Numbered from the stretch's first letter, positions 16,837 through 26,482 are shown. The stretch: DNA of 64,000 bases from Methylococcaceae bacterium (GCA_947505105.1 CANNKG010000006.1:1-64000), one strand, 5' to 3'. Made by a program: numbers and translations. The notes: generated by a model from the letters alone, not told the origin.

Positions 16837-18855
16837 ATGTCGAAAAGAAAAATATTAGTTACGAGCGCCCTCCCTTATGCCAACGGCCCGATTCACTTAG
16901 GTCATCTGGTTGAATATATTCAAACCGATATTTGGGTGCGTTTTCAAAAGCAACGCGGACAAGAATGCTGGTACGTTTGTGCTGACGATACGCACGGTAC
17001 CCCAATTATGCTTAAAGCTAACGACGAAGGCATTAGCCCGGAAGCGTTAATAGCACGCGTCGCCAAAGAGCATCTCGCCGACTTTGTCGAATTCGGCGTG
17101 GCCTTTGATAATTATCACAGCACTCATTCCGAAGAAAACAAACTTTTCTCTACTTATATATATGAAAAACTCCGCGATGCTGGACATATCAATTCGCGAA
17201 GCATCACCCAGGCCTTCGACCCGGTTAAAGAAATGTTTTTGCCGGATCGTTTTATCAAAGGTGAATGCCCAAAATGCGGCACTGCCGACCAATATGGTGA
17301 TAGCTGCGAAGCTTGCGGAGCGACCTATTCACCAACGGATTTGAAAAATGCCGTTTCAGCGCTTTCCGGCGAAAAACCAATCACCAAGGAATCCGTACAT
17401 TATTTTTTCAACCTCGCCAATTTCAGCGAGATGCTGCGCACCTGGACTGCCGAAGGCCATTTGCAAGCAGAAGTCACCAATAAACTTAATGAGTGGTTAG
17501 AACACGGTCTACAGGAATGGGACATTTCACGCGATGCGCCTTATTTCGGCTTTGAAATTCCAGACGCTCCCGGTAAATATTTTTACGTCTGGCTGGATGC
17601 CCCCATTGGTTACATGGCTAGTTTTAAAAACCTTTGCAATAAACAGGGTCTCGATTTCGACAGTTTTTGGGCCAAAGACAGCTCAGCAGAACTGTATCAT
17701 TTCATCGGCAAAGACATCATTTATTTTCATGCGCTGTTCTGGCCCGCAATGCTTGATGGCGCTGGCTTTAGAACACCGAGCGCAATTTTTGCCCATGGGT
17801 TTTTAACCGTCAACGGTGAAAAAATGTCAAAATCGCGCGGCACCTTTATTAAAGCGCGCACTTATCTTGACCATCTAAATCCTGAATATCTCCGCTATTA
17901 TTTTGCCGCCAAACTTAATGCAGGGGTCGACGATATCGATCTTAACTTTGAAGATTTCACCCAACGGGTCAATTCAGACTTAGTCGGCAAAATAGTCAAT
18001 ATCGCGAGCCGCTCAAGCGGCTTCATCCAAAAACGTTTCTCAGGCTTACTCGCCAAAACCTGTAGCGAACCGGAATTATTTCAATATTTTGTCACTCACC
18101 AGGCGACTATTGCCGAACATTATGAACAACGCGAATACGGCAAGGCGATGCGTGAAATCATGGCCTTAGCAGATAAAGCCAATCAGTATATCGACGACAA
18201 AAAACCGTGGTTAATCGCAAAAGAACCTGATCGAGACCAGGAACTACAGGAAGTTTGTTCGATGGCGCTCAATTTGTTTAGATTATTGATCGTCTATTTA
18301 AAACCGGTCATTCCAAGTCTTGCGACCCAGGCTGAGCAGTTTTTAAATATCCCCACCCAACCGTGGCCAGAGCAAGCAAGCCCCTTGGTCAATCATGCGA
18401 TCAAGCCATTTGTTCCGTTAATGACACGAGTGGAAGCTGAAAAAATTGAAGCGATTGTCCTAGCCTCCAAAGAAAACCTTCAAGCAACTGCGCCTATTGT
18501 AAAAGCAAAACAATTCGAACCAATTGCAAGCACCATCGAATATGACGATTTCGCTAAACTAGACCTGCGCATCGCTAAAATCATTAAAGCTGAACATGTC
18601 GACGGCGCCGAAAAACTACTAAAACTCACCGTGGATATCGGCGATGAAACTCGCTCGATTTTTGCCGGAATTAAATCCGCCTACGCTCCGGAAGATTTGG
18701 AAGGTCGACTGACCTTAGTTATAGCAAACCTTGCTCCCCGAAAAATGCGCTTTGGCTTATCAGAAGGTATGGTGCTCGCAGCAGGTCCTGGCGGGAAAGA
18801 TATTTGGGTACTCAGCCCCGACAACGGTGCGGTCGCCGGGATGCGAGTGAAATAA
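16837..18855 (+). CDS. metG: Methionyl-tRNA synthetase
   Basis: A 672-residue class I aminoacyl-tRNA synthetase that charges tRNA(Met) for initiation and elongation. The HIGH-type motif HLGH is at 20-23 and KMSKS at 329-333. The zinc knuckle has Cys144, Cys147, Cys157 and Cys160. The anticodon-binding helical domain follows, and a C-terminal Trbp111-like OB-fold (about 570-672, [12 protein letters not shown] and [18 protein letters not shown]) mediates dimerisation and tRNA binding. The length matches E. coli MetG (677). The ATG at 16837 gives the family N-terminus [17 protein letters not shown]; an in-frame ATG at 16777 would add 20 unconserved residues. Confidence 0.97.
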   Translation: MSKRKILVTSALPYANGPIHLGHLVEYIQTDIWVRFQKQRGQECWYVCADDTHGTPIMLKANDEGISPEALIARVAKEHLADFVEFGVAFDNYHSTHSEENKLFSTYIYEKLRDAGHINSRSITQAFDPVKEMFLPDRFIKGECPKCGTADQYGDSCEACGATYSPTDLKNAVSALSGEKPITKESVHYFFNLANFSEMLRTWTAEGHLQAEVTNKLNEWLEHGLQEWDISRDAPYFGFEIPDAPGKYFYVWLDAPIGYMASFKNLCNKQGLDFDSFWAKDSSAELYHFIGKDIIYFHALFWPAMLDGAGFRTPSAIFAHGFLTVNGEKMSKSRGTFIKARTYLDHLNPEYLRYYFAAKLNAGVDDIDLNFEDFTQRVNSDLVGKIVNIASRSSGFIQKRFSGLLAKTCSEPELFQYFVTHQATIAEHYEQREYGKAMREIMALADKANQYIDDKKPWLIAKEPDRDQELQEVCSMALNLFRLLIVYLKPVIPSLATQAEQFLNIPTQPWPEQASPLVNHAIKPFVPLMTRVEAEKIEAIVLASKENLQATAPIVKAKQFEPIASTIEYDDFAKLDLRIAKIIKAEHVDGAEKLLKLTVDIGDETRSIFAGIKSAYAPEDLEGRLTLVIANLAPRKMRFGLSEGMVLAAGPGGKDIWVLSPDNGAVAGMRVK

Positions 18856-18877
18856 CAACCTTGCGGATTTTGACAGC

Positions 18878-19456
18878 GTGATCGAAAAAATCAACAACCT
18901 ACTCCCACAAACCCAATGCGGACAATGCGGGTTTAAAGGCTGCCGCCCTTATGCCGAGGCGATTGCATCCGGCAGCGCGGACATTGACCAATGTCCGCCT
19001 GGGGGTGACGAAGGTATTGCAGCACTCGCAAGCTTATTAGCAAGGCCAGTCAATCCATTGAATCCAGCTTTTGGCATTCACAAACCTGCGCAAGTCGCGG
19101 TGATCATCGAAGGAAGCTGTATCGGTTGCCTCAAATGTATTGCTGCTTGCCCGGTTGATGCAATTATCGGTGCGTCGAAAATGCTGCATACCGTGTTAAC
19201 GGATGAATGCACCGGCTGCGAATTATGCCTGCCACCGTGTCCGGTCAACTGCATTGAAATCAGGCCGACCCATATGGATTTAACCGCCGAACAAAAACAT
19301 CAAAAGGCTCAATTGAATAAACGACGTTATGAAACACGGGCGGTTCGTTTAGAACAACAAGCAGAAGCGCAACGAGAACGAGCAGAAAAACAGAAAGCAG
19401 CACTTTTGAAACTTAAACAGCTATCCAAAACAAGCCAACCACCAACTTCGCAATAA
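18878..19456 (+). CDS. RnfB/RsxB-like ferredoxin, soluble, orphan
   Basis: A 192-residue Fe-S protein. It starts with the RnfB 4Fe-4S module (Cys14, Cys17, Cys22, Cys39), followed by two 4Fe-4S ferredoxin motifs, [12 protein letters not shown] and [12 protein letters not shown]. The C-terminal 45 residues form a charged, Gln/Glu/Lys-rich coiled-coil tail. The N-terminal membrane anchor of true RnfB is missing and no rnfA, C, D, G or E genes are adjacent, so it may act as a stand-alone electron carrier. It starts with GTG, 22 bases after metG, and is probably co-transcribed with it. In some Gammaproteobacteria metG also neighbours rnf genes. Confidence 0.9.
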   Translation: MIEKINNLLPQTQCGQCGFKGCRPYAEAIASGSADIDQCPPGGDEGIAALASLLARPVNPLNPAFGIHKPAQVAVIIEGSCIGCLKCIAACPVDAIIGASKMLHTVLTDECTGCELCLPPCPVNCIEIRPTHMDLTAEQKHQKAQLNKRRYETRAVRLEQQAEAQRERAEKQKAALLKLKQLSKTSQPPTSQ

Positions 19457-19481
19457 TACCGGCCGACGCCAATATTTTTCT

Positions 19482-19916
19482 ATGCCACAAACCAGCAGTT
19501 TCGAGCTTCACCCGCGCCTTGAACATGACAGTATCGCGATAGGACGTTTTGAGTTATGCCAATTACGTATGCAAAACGACAGCCAATATCCTTGGTTTAT
19601 TCTGGTGCCAGAACGAAAGGACATTACAGAAATTTATCAGCTCGATATAGCCGATCAACAGCAATTAAGCCTCGAATCCTGTTATCTCGCAGAACAACTG
19701 GCTAAGTGCTATAGCGCCGATAAAATGAATATTGCTGCAATCGGCAATTTAGTACCGCAACTGCATATTCATCATATTGTTCGCTATCAAAACGATAAGA
19801 CTTGGCCTGCGCCAGTGTGGGGAAAATTACCGGCCATCGCGTATACCCAAGTCGCAATTACCGAACAAAAAAATCGACTCAAGAAATATTTAACCACGTT
19901 AATCAGCATCAATTAA
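19482..19916 (+). CDS. HIT-domain protein
   Basis: A 144-residue cytoplasmic protein of the histidine-triad superfamily, nucleotide hydrolases or transferases acting on nucleotide phosphoramidates or dinucleotides. It has the nucleotide-binding strand FELCQLRMQND, PWFILVPER and the triad QLHIHHIVR at about 106-114, with the following W of the HIT-like branch. The substrate cannot be told from sequence. It lies 25 bases downstream of the RnfB-like gene in the same direction and overlaps the convergent FliL-like gene by 8 bases at its 3' end. Confidence 0.88.
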   Translation: MPQTSSFELHPRLEHDSIAIGRFELCQLRMQNDSQYPWFILVPERKDITEIYQLDIADQQQLSLESCYLAEQLAKCYSADKMNIAAIGNLVPQLHIHHIVRYQNDKTWPAPVWGKLPAIAYTQVAITEQKNRLKKYLTTLISIN

Positions 19917-20316
19917 CAAAAAATTCCGTAAAAAACACATCGCGGAATCCGTCAATATTTGAGTATTTAGCCAGAGCATTTGATATTTCTTCCTTGGTTT
20001 TCGTGCGTAACGCTTCGCGTTGCGCCATCGTCTGCACGTCTGCGATACCTAAGCCACTGTATAACATAATCAAGGTATTTCTTAGCGCTGGCATGTGTTT
20101 TTTGATTTTTTCTACGTTAGCGGCGCCTTCTACCAAAAGTTGTACATTGACCATTAAATATTTTTTAGGCTCTAACAGATTCACGGTAAATTTGGGTTTC
20201 ATTTCAATATACTCAGTTACCGGTCCCTCGGATTCATCAGCAGCCTCGCCACCACTATTTGCCCATGAACAAACCGGCATAAACCACAAAGCGATTAACA
20301 GAACAAAAATTTGCAT
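19909..20316 (-). CDS. FliL-like flagellar basal-body-associated protein, orphan
   Basis: A 135-residue protein with an N-terminal hydrophobic export/anchor segment (about 1-19), an acidic linker, then a FliL-type domain: YIEMKPKFTVNLLEPKKYLMVNVQLLV and a C-terminal DVFFTEFFVN. FliL is an inner-membrane protein that supports stator function around the flagellar motor. This copy lies outside any flagellar operon and has a short, cleavable-looking N-terminus rather than the longer cytoplasmic lead of FliL, so its partner may differ. No other flagellar gene is in the window. Confidence 0.8.
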   Translation of the reverse strand: MQIFVLLIALWFMPVCSWANSGGEAADESEGPVTEYIEMKPKFTVNLLEPKKYLMVNVQLLVEGAANVEKIKKHMPALRNTLIMLYSGLGIADVQTMAQREALRTKTKEEISNALAKYSNIDGFRDVFFTEFFVN

Positions 20317-20359
20317 ATAAAACTTCCCGTGCCACCATAAAAGCTTATAGTATAGGCTA

Positions 20360-20365
20360 TATAAT
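20360..20365 (+). promoter_or_regulatory. Likely -10 box of the nagZ operon
   Basis: A perfect TATAAT 31 bases before the chosen nagZ ATG; no good -35 hexamer is visible. A start near 20372 would exclude the TTG at 20372 as initiation codon and supports the ATG at 20396. Confidence 0.4.
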
Positions 20366-20395
20366 AGTGTTTTGAACCTAATTCAAACTAAAAAT

Positions 20396-21406
20396 ATGAC
20401 GAAACAACCCGCATTTGGTCCGGTTATGCTTGATATTGAGGGGCTGAAATTAAGCACTTATGATATTGAAAAAATTAAACATCCCAATACCGGCGCAGTT
20501 ATTTTGTTTGCTCGAAATTATGCCGACCTAGCGCAACTGACTTCGCTTTGCACTGACATCAGAAACGCTCGACAGGGTGCAATCCTGATTGCGGTTGATC
20601 AAGAAGGTGGTCGAGTGCAACGCTTTCAATCCGGATTCTCACGCCTCCCTCCGGCAGCCCATTACCGTAACCATCCGGAATTAACAGAATCTGCAGGCTG
20701 GTTGATGGCGATTGAGTTATTGGCCCATGGGGTTGATTTCAGCTTTGCTCCAGTGTTAGATGTCGATTGCGGTGTGAGCACTGTTATCGGCAATCGTTCC
20801 TTCAATGAAAATGCCGATCTGGTCGCAAGCTTGGCCAGCGATTTTATGCGCGGAATGCATAAAGCCGGAATGGCCGCAGTCGGCAAACATTTTCCAGGAC
20901 ACGGCGCCGTCGCACTTGATTCTCATCTGGCATTACCTACCGATCAACGCTCACTAGACGAACTCATTCAAAAAGACCTAATCCCATTTACACGTCTGAT
21001 CAATGAGGGGATCGAAGGCATTATGCCTGCCCATATTGTTTATTCGACAATAGATAATGATCCTGCCGGTTTTTCAAGATTCTGGTTGCAGGATCATTTA
21101 CGCCAGCGCCTGAAGTTCAATGGTGCCATTTTTAGTGACGACTTAAGCATGGGGGGTGCCGCAATAGCAGGTTCGTATCCTGAACGCGCTCAGCGTGCCC
21201 AGGAGGCAGGCTGTGATATGCTGCTCGTCTGTAATAATCCTAGTGCTGCCGATGCCGTTTTAGATGCGCTACCGATCACCGAAAATCCATTACGAGACCA
21301 ACGCTTACTGGCGATGCGCGGCAAATTTTCGACGACACGCGATACACTGCTGGCCAGTAGCGAATGGCAACAAATTTCTCAACAAATCAGTCACATAATG
21401 TTATGA
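20396..21406 (+). CDS. nagZ: Beta-N-acetylhexosaminidase
   Basis: A 336-residue cytoplasmic glycoside hydrolase of family 3, which removes GlcNAc from anhydro-muropeptides in peptidoglycan recycling. Family motifs are all present: VDQEGGRVQRF, VIGNRSFNE, GKHFPGHG with the catalytic His, and FSDDLSMGG with the nucleophile Asp. The length matches E. coli NagZ (341). The ATG at 20396 is preferred over an upstream TTG. It overlaps the following phosphoribosyltransferase gene by ATGA, as in the nagZ-hpt-MTIP operons of other Gammaproteobacteria. Confidence 0.96.
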   Translation: MTKQPAFGPVMLDIEGLKLSTYDIEKIKHPNTGAVILFARNYADLAQLTSLCTDIRNARQGAILIAVDQEGGRVQRFQSGFSRLPPAAHYRNHPELTESAGWLMAIELLAHGVDFSFAPVLDVDCGVSTVIGNRSFNENADLVASLASDFMRGMHKAGMAAVGKHFPGHGAVALDSHLALPTDQRSLDELIQKDLIPFTRLINEGIEGIMPAHIVYSTIDNDPAGFSRFWLQDHLRQRLKFNGAIFSDDLSMGGAAIAGSYPERAQRAQEAGCDMLLVCNNPSAADAVLDALPITENPLRDQRLLAMRGKFSTTRDTLLASSEWQQISQQISHIML

Positions 21407-21954
21407 ACATTCTTGCAGAAATAAAACAGGTGGAAGCTAGCGCGGATTTACTCTATAGTAAATCGGACGTTGAAGCCGCCATCGCGAAAATGGCAGAACA
21501 GATCAATTTATTACTCAGCGATAGAAATCCACTGATTTTATGTGCGATGAACGGTGGTGTAGTCTTGGCCGGCAAACTACTTACTCACCTGACTGTCCCC
21601 TTGACTTTCGATTCACTCAATGCAACGCGTTACAACAACTCCACCAGTGGCAATCAAATTACTTGGCTGCAAAAGCCCAATACATCGCCTGCCGATAGAA
21701 CCGTGCTGATTGTAGATGACATTCTTGATGAAGGCGTTACCCTACGCTGTATCCATGATTTTTGCCTTGAGCAAGGCGCCACCTCAGTTTACACCGCCGT
21801 ATTGCTTGATAAACAACTCGACCATCCCAAACCGATCAAGGCGGATTTTGTAGGCCTAGAAGTTGAAAACCGTTATTTATTTGGTTATGGTATGGATTAC
21901 AAAGGTTACTTACGTAACGCTGCAGGTATCTACGCCTGCAAGGAAACATACTAA
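21403..21954 (+). CDS. hpt: Hypoxanthine-guanine phosphoribosyltransferase
   Basis: A 183-residue cytoplasmic purine-salvage enzyme that converts hypoxanthine or guanine and PRPP to the nucleotide. The PRPP-binding loop VLIVDDILDEGVTL is at about 104-117, with ALLDKQLDHPKPIKADFVGLEV and YGMDYKGYLRN near the end. The ATG at 21403 overlaps the nagZ stop (ATGA). Placed directly before a methylthioinosine phosphorylase whose product is hypoxanthine, which fits a shared salvage route. Confidence 0.92.
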   Translation: MNILAEIKQVEASADLLYSKSDVEAAIAKMAEQINLLLSDRNPLILCAMNGGVVLAGKLLTHLTVPLTFDSLNATRYNNSTSGNQITWLQKPNTSPADRTVLIVDDILDEGVTLRCIHDFCLEQGATSVYTAVLLDKQLDHPKPIKADFVGLEVENRYLFGYGMDYKGYLRNAAGIYACKETY

Positions 21955-22694
21955 TGGCAATACTTGGCATTATCGGGGGGACTGGTCTTACCCAAATGCA
22001 GCACCTCAATATCCAAAAACAAAGTCGGATCGCTACGCCGTTTGGCGAACCCTCTGCCGCCTATGTGCATGGTGAACTGTATGGCAATGAAGTCGTTTTT
22101 TTAGCACGGCACGGAAATCCACACACAATTCCTCCGCATAAAATAAATTACCGCGCCAATATTTGGGGCTTTAAAGAGCTCGGCATTAACGACATTATCG
22201 CGGTCGCTGCCGTAGGGGGCATTAGTGCTGAAATGAAACCGGCCCATATTGCAATACCGGATCAAATCATCGATTATAGTTATGGTCGCGCACATACCTT
22301 TTTTGAAGACGATTTAGCAAACGTAACACATATCGACTTCTCCTATCCATACGCGAACTTGCTCAGAGAAGCGTTAATTGGCGCGGCAACCCAATCGAAC
22401 TTACCGGTCAGCACCCAAGCCACCTATGGCTGCACCCAGGGTCCTAGACTTGAAACTGCCGCCGAAATACGCCGGATGCATCAGGATGGTTGTGACTTAG
22501 TCGGCATGACCGGCATGCCAGAAGCGGCACTGGCGAGAGAGCTTGGTCTTAATTATGCGGCCCTGGCCGTCGTAGCCAACTGGGGAGCCGGTCTTCAGGC
22601 GGGTGAAATTACCATGGTAGAGATCGAACAGAATCTGCATGAAGGTATGGCTAACGTCACTCGTATTCTTGAGATGTTCATCAAAGCCTACTGA
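21954..22694 (+). CDS. S-methyl-5'-thioinosine/thioadenosine phosphorylase
   Basis: A 246-residue member of the MTAP branch of purine nucleoside phosphorylases. It phosphorolyses S-methyl-5'-thioinosine (or thioadenosine) in polyamine-linked methionine salvage. Family features are GIIGGTGL at 5-12, FLARHGNPHTIPPHKINYRANI, YGCTQGPRLETAAEIRRM and VGMTGMPEAALARELG. The synteny nagZ-hpt-phosphorylase and segments such as IDYSYGRAHTFF match the Pseudomonas methylthioinosine phosphorylase PA3004, so inosine preference is likely. ATG at 21954 overlaps the hpt stop by one base. Confidence 0.9.
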   Translation: MAILGIIGGTGLTQMQHLNIQKQSRIATPFGEPSAAYVHGELYGNEVVFLARHGNPHTIPPHKINYRANIWGFKELGINDIIAVAAVGGISAEMKPAHIAIPDQIIDYSYGRAHTFFEDDLANVTHIDFSYPYANLLREALIGAATQSNLPVSTQATYGCTQGPRLETAAEIRRMHQDGCDLVGMTGMPEAALARELGLNYAALAVVANWGAGLQAGEITMVEIEQNLHEGMANVTRILEMFIKAY

Positions 22695-22701
22695 CATCGC
22701 G

Positions 22702-23406
22702 CTATAAACCGCGCATCAAGCTCGCTCCATTAACAGTTAACCATTGACGGTGTTCATGAAAATTCGGAAGATGCTGGGCGACAAGATCCCAAAAATCTTT
22801 CGAATGATTTCTGACTTGAATATGACAAAGCTCGTGGACCACCACATATTCTAAAATCTCCGGCGGCGCAAGAGTCAACAACCAATTGATATTGATATCA
22901 TTATTTGCGCCACAGCTACCCCAACGGCTTTTTTGGGTTTTCAAACGACAACTTCTAGGCATTAATTGGTAGCGAGGTGCATGAAATGAGACATGTTGAT
23001 TGACCAGCATTTTGCCTCTCGCTTTAAACCACGCCGTCAGCGCCAATTTAATTGACTCTTGATCATCACATAAATTCGGCACAAATACCCTGAAGTGAAT
23101 CTGATCAAACTCAACTTTAATACGTCTGAGCTGCGACGATTGAATTTGCAACGGGTAGTGTCGGCCCTGATAAGGTATTAAAGCGCCATCAATATACGTT
23201 TCAGGCGCGATCCGGATATTGGCATGAAGCCTGGACTGCAACTTCAACATTGCATCAGTAATCCACTCCTGCTTAGACTTCACAAATTGCGCGATTTTCT
23301 GTTCATGCATGCGCACTGGCGCCACTACCGCGACTTTTTCGGCAGTCACCACAATACGTGCCCGAACGGCTCGTTTACTCCGTTTGATCTGATAATCAAT
23401 AGTCAT
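22702..23406 (-). CDS. YgjP-like zinc metallopeptidase domain protein (DUF45)
   Basis: A 234-residue cytoplasmic protein of the YgjP/M48-like DUF45 family. The zinc motif HELCHIQVRNHSKDFW provides HExxH with a third His, preceded by SRWGSCGANNDININW, the typical family signature. Length and motif order match E. coli YgjP. Its cellular substrate is unknown; some homologues neighbour restriction-modification genes but here it follows LapD-LapG by 9 bases and could be co-transcribed with them. The start is ATG at 23406. Confidence 0.9.
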   Translation of the reverse strand: MTIDYQIKRSKRAVRARIVVTAEKVAVVAPVRMHEQKIAQFVKSKQEWITDAMLKLQSRLHANIRIAPETYIDGALIPYQGRHYPLQIQSSQLRRIKVEFDQIHFRVFVPNLCDDQESIKLALTAWFKARGKMLVNQHVSFHAPRYQLMPRSCRLKTQKSRWGSCGANNDININWLLTLAPPEILEYVVVHELCHIQVRNHSKDFWDLVAQHLPNFHEHRQWLTVNGASLMRGL

Positions 23407-23415
23407 AACTCAATA

Positions 23416-24123
23416 TTACAGATCATTACGCATAATCCGTTGCGTTAAATCCGCCCACAAACTTAATCGATCAGCGTCTCCGACGCGTTGTCCACTTCCC
23501 CTCGACTTGGCAAGCCACAAGCCCGAACCGTTGAAGCTATACACCGGCACTAAATCATCACGCGTCGAAGCGAGCTTAATTTCAGGAATTAAATTATCCA
23601 AAACCACCGGCACTGCGCGTGGTGTTTCAAAGTAGGTTAAAACCATATGCGCCTGATTTAACTGAATTGCTTTGACGTAGGTAATCCGCATCTTTTCTTC
23701 AGGAACACCCAATTCCTTTAAGGTAAAATACTTGGCAATAGCATAGTCTTCGCAGTCTCCGGCACCTTGAGCCAAAAACTCCACCGGAGTCGCCCAATAA
23801 TCATTAACATTCCAGAGCGCAATATCATCAACGAAATTAATACTTTGATTAAAAAAATCATTCACTTTTGCTAATTTTTCATTTTCCGGTAACGCTTGAT
23901 TAGCCAACATCAACTGTTGCCACTCGGATACTCGCACCGTCGCGACCTTACCATACTTTGATTCGATTTTTGCCAGCAACTCCTGACTTATCTCAAAACC
24001 CGCAAAGACTATACAACTGAAGAAAAATCCCTGCAAAAACAGGGTAATTTTTCTAAAGATTCTAGTTCTTGACCTAGTAGGCAATAATTTGCACATAATA
24101 CGTGGCCAACTAGCGACTTGCAC
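23416..24123 (-). CDS. lapG: LapG-like periplasmic cysteine protease
   Basis: A 235-residue protein of the bacterial transglutaminase-like cysteine protease family. LapG cuts the N-terminal region of large RTX adhesins and so releases biofilm cells. The catalytic triad is visible as Cys124 (QGAGDCEDYAIAKY), His159 (NQAHMVLTYF) and Asp176 (VVLDNLIP). A hydrophobic signal segment at about 28-42 gives periplasmic export. The start at 24123 overlaps the lapD end by 14 bases; an ATG nine codons later (24096) is an alternative without overlap. Forms a two-gene unit with lapD. Confidence 0.93.
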   Translation of the reverse strand: MQVASWPRIMCKLLPTRSRTRIFRKITLFLQGFFFSCIVFAGFEISQELLAKIESKYGKVATVRVSEWQQLMLANQALPENEKLAKVNDFFNQSINFVDDIALWNVNDYWATPVEFLAQGAGDCEDYAIAKYFTLKELGVPEEKMRITYVKAIQLNQAHMVLTYFETPRAVPVVLDNLIPEIKLASTRDDLVPVYSFNGSGLWLAKSRGSGQRVGDADRLSLWADLTQRIMRNDL

Positions 24124-26017
24124 CAGCCAAGCCTAAACTTTTGATTAACCGATAGTCATCATCCGACAGCACATTTTCAGCCAAAATCACAATATCCACT
24201 AAATTTGCAATTTCCTGCATCGTTTCAACAAAATGACGCTTGCCATGATCAAAACTCAAACCGTTGCTTAATTCTCGCGCGAGCCTTATATAATCAGGCT
24301 TAAGCGCTTTGGCCATTTCCAGAGATAGGGATTGAGTTTCAAAGCGCCGCAACATCACTTTTGCGCCTAACGAATGAATGAATTCGATAAATTCCTTATA
24401 CATCGCAGTTTCTTTAGCTACCGCATAGGCCGAAACACTAAAGACCAATTGCTTGGCAATTGCCTGATTGCCAATATGTTCAGCTAACCAAGCACGAAAA
24501 TCAGCATTTTTAACCGTACGCGTTGATAGACTAATGGCAACTTCATGCCGAATAGCGCGATTAATGATGTAATCAATCGCCTTTTCGGTAACCCCCTGAT
24601 CAAGATCGACAATTTTGGAAAATTTTTCTGCAATCGAGACAAATATCCCAATCGGTACGATTTCATTATTTTCTGAGTCACATACTTGCGTTTGAGCATC
24701 TTCTATCAAGACATCCGAAGATTTAAACTCGATGACCGGTGACGCAAAGACCACCGAGTAAGCTTGCTGATCGACTACTTTAAAGACTAAATCTTTCCAA
24801 GCTTCAATATCTTTGGCATGATCATCAGTGGTCCTAAAATAATAACTGTTTGCACCGATCAGTTGAGCCTGTTCATAAGCCTCATTTGCTGCCAGCAAAC
24901 TTTCCCCTAATGTTCGCATTGAATTAAAACGCGTCACACCAATATGACCAATATCAGTACGATTATATTCTTCAGCTAAATCAGATAGAATTTTAGATAC
25001 TTGTTTTGCAACACTTTCAGCCTGTTCATTAGAAAGTGATTGAGCGAGCAAAGCGAATTCTGCGCCGAAAAAGCGGTAAGCGGTCAACACTCCCGAAGCA
25101 TATTGTTCGGATAATTGAATTAAATTATTGGCAAACTTTTTAAGAAATATATCAATACTCTCAGGACCATGCTCTTTGGTTAAGGTGGCCAAGCTATCGA
25201 TTTTAATCAGAAATATATAGGCTTCGGCGTCTCCACCTATGGTCAACTGCTTCATATCCGTCTCAAAACTACTCCTTTTTAACAAACGCGTCAGATCATC
25301 CAGTAGCAACTTTTTGCCTAAGCCTTCCAATTTGCTGTTTAAACTACTGATTACGCCTTCAAGTTTTCTAGACATGATATTCATGGAAATCGCGACGTTT
25401 CTGACTTCTTTTGTCCAAGGTAGCTGGTCGATGGTGGCAAATTGTCCATCCGCGATAGTTAATGCTAAGTTATTAATCGTTTGTAACGGCAGTAAAATAA
25501 ATCTGAGGACCAAAACTAATAAGAATATCGCCACAACAAAGGTTATAAATGAATAAATTAAGGTACTTTTTACTTGCTCGAAAAGTTTCAAATATGCATA
25601 GCCGGGGTTGATCGTGACATAAATGATCCCACCAATATTCCATCCGGAACTGATCTCACTACTCGCGGTAGCCAATTTCATCGGCAATAAATCGACAAAC
25701 CACTGAGGCACATCATTAAAGCCACTTTTATTGGTCACGAAAACGAGAGACTTATTTTCAGGATTCACTAATTTGATTTCGCGGTAATAGCCCATATCGA
25801 AAATGGCGTTGATCATGGTTTCCATGACAGGATCGGCTTCATTAGCGATATAGGGACTCAAAGATAACCCTAATGAAGTCGCCGTATCCTGGGCATGTAC
25901 CTGTGACTCAATTTCGAGGTAACTTTTAATGTTGTTAACGCTCAAAATAAAATTAAGACTGAAAATAATCAAAAACAATACCGAGACAAATAGGAATAAC
26001 TGTTTAGATAGAGACAT
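24110..26017 (-). CDS. lapD: LapD-like c-di-GMP receptor (LapD/MoxY-N, HAMP, GGDEF, EAL)
   Basis: A 635-residue inner-membrane receptor. TM1 is at about 7-29, a periplasmic output domain at about 30-150, TM2 at about 150-172, then HAMP, degenerate GGDEF and degenerate EAL domains. The GGDEF position reads FFGAEF and the EAL start lacks the catalytic Glu-Ala-Leu, as expected for a binding rather than enzymatic protein. In LapD, c-di-GMP bound to the EAL domain makes the periplasmic domain sequester LapG. The last residues GLAGASR end close to the family end. Overlaps lapG, the usual arrangement. Confidence 0.93.
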   Translation of the reverse strand: MSLSKQLFLFVSVLFLIIFSLNFILSVNNIKSYLEIESQVHAQDTATSLGLSLSPYIANEADPVMETMINAIFDMGYYREIKLVNPENKSLVFVTNKSGFNDVPQWFVDLLPMKLATASSEISSGWNIGGIIYVTINPGYAYLKLFEQVKSTLIYSFITFVVAIFLLVLVLRFILLPLQTINNLALTIADGQFATIDQLPWTKEVRNVAISMNIMSRKLEGVISSLNSKLEGLGKKLLLDDLTRLLKRSSFETDMKQLTIGGDAEAYIFLIKIDSLATLTKEHGPESIDIFLKKFANNLIQLSEQYASGVLTAYRFFGAEFALLAQSLSNEQAESVAKQVSKILSDLAEEYNRTDIGHIGVTRFNSMRTLGESLLAANEAYEQAQLIGANSYYFRTTDDHAKDIEAWKDLVFKVVDQQAYSVVFASPVIEFKSSDVLIEDAQTQVCDSENNEIVPIGIFVSIAEKFSKIVDLDQGVTEKAIDYIINRAIRHEVAISLSTRTVKNADFRAWLAEHIGNQAIAKQLVFSVSAYAVAKETAMYKEFIEFIHSLGAKVMLRRFETQSLSLEMAKALKPDYIRLARELSNGLSFDHGKRHFVETMQEIANLVDIVILAENVLSDDDYRLIKSLGLAGASR

Positions 26018-26089
26018 GCGGACGATTCCCCTAAAGCTTATGAATTCTAAAAACTGCGTTATTTTTCGGACAAACTATCATCGAATCGC

Positions 26090-26482
26090 TTATTGGTTGA
26101 CCATGTGTCTAGCCAACTGCTGTAAGGCTTGCCATAAAGATTCTCTTAATTGAGCATTCATTGTCATTTCGGAGAGCGCTTTCTCCATACACAATAACCA
26201 TTGCTCTGCTTCAGGTTCGCCAATCGCAAACGGAAAATGCCGTTGACGTAACCGAGGATGGCCAAATTCTTCAACGAACAGATCAGGTCCGCCCAACCAG
26301 CCGGACAAGAATTTAAATAATTTGGTTTTTGCACCGGTAAGATTTTGGGCATGCATATTCCGTACATCTTTGGCTTCCGGCAAAATATCCATATAAAAAT
26401 AGAATCGATCGACCAGACTTAAGATGGCTCGCTCGCCACCCATTAACTCGTAAGGCGTTGTTTTAGATGTTATTTCATTCAC
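26090..26482 (-). CDS. Group II truncated haemoglobin
   Basis: A 130-residue haem protein of the 2/2 globin fold, group II (trHbO type). Visible features are VDRFYFYMDILPEA (B helix and CD region), FLSGWLGGPDLF, FGHPRLRQRHFPF with the proximal His82, and EAEQWLLCMEKAL with the conserved Trp of the G helix. Such globins bind O2 and can act in peroxide or nitric-oxide chemistry; the specific role here is not evident. It lies 72 bases upstream of lapD in the same orientation. Confidence 0.93.
   Translation of the reverse strand: MNEITSKTTPYELMGGERAILSLVDRFYFYMDILPEAKDVRNMHAQNLTGAKTKLFKFLSGWLGGPDLFVEEFGHPRLRQRHFPFAIGEPEAEQWLLCMEKALSEMTMNAQLRESLWQALQQLARHMVNQ

Noticed and set aside
19802-20320. 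172-codon plus-strand frame opposite the FliL-like gene
   Set aside because: It overlaps the HIT gene end and runs antisense through a gene with clear FliL domain features; a shadow frame.
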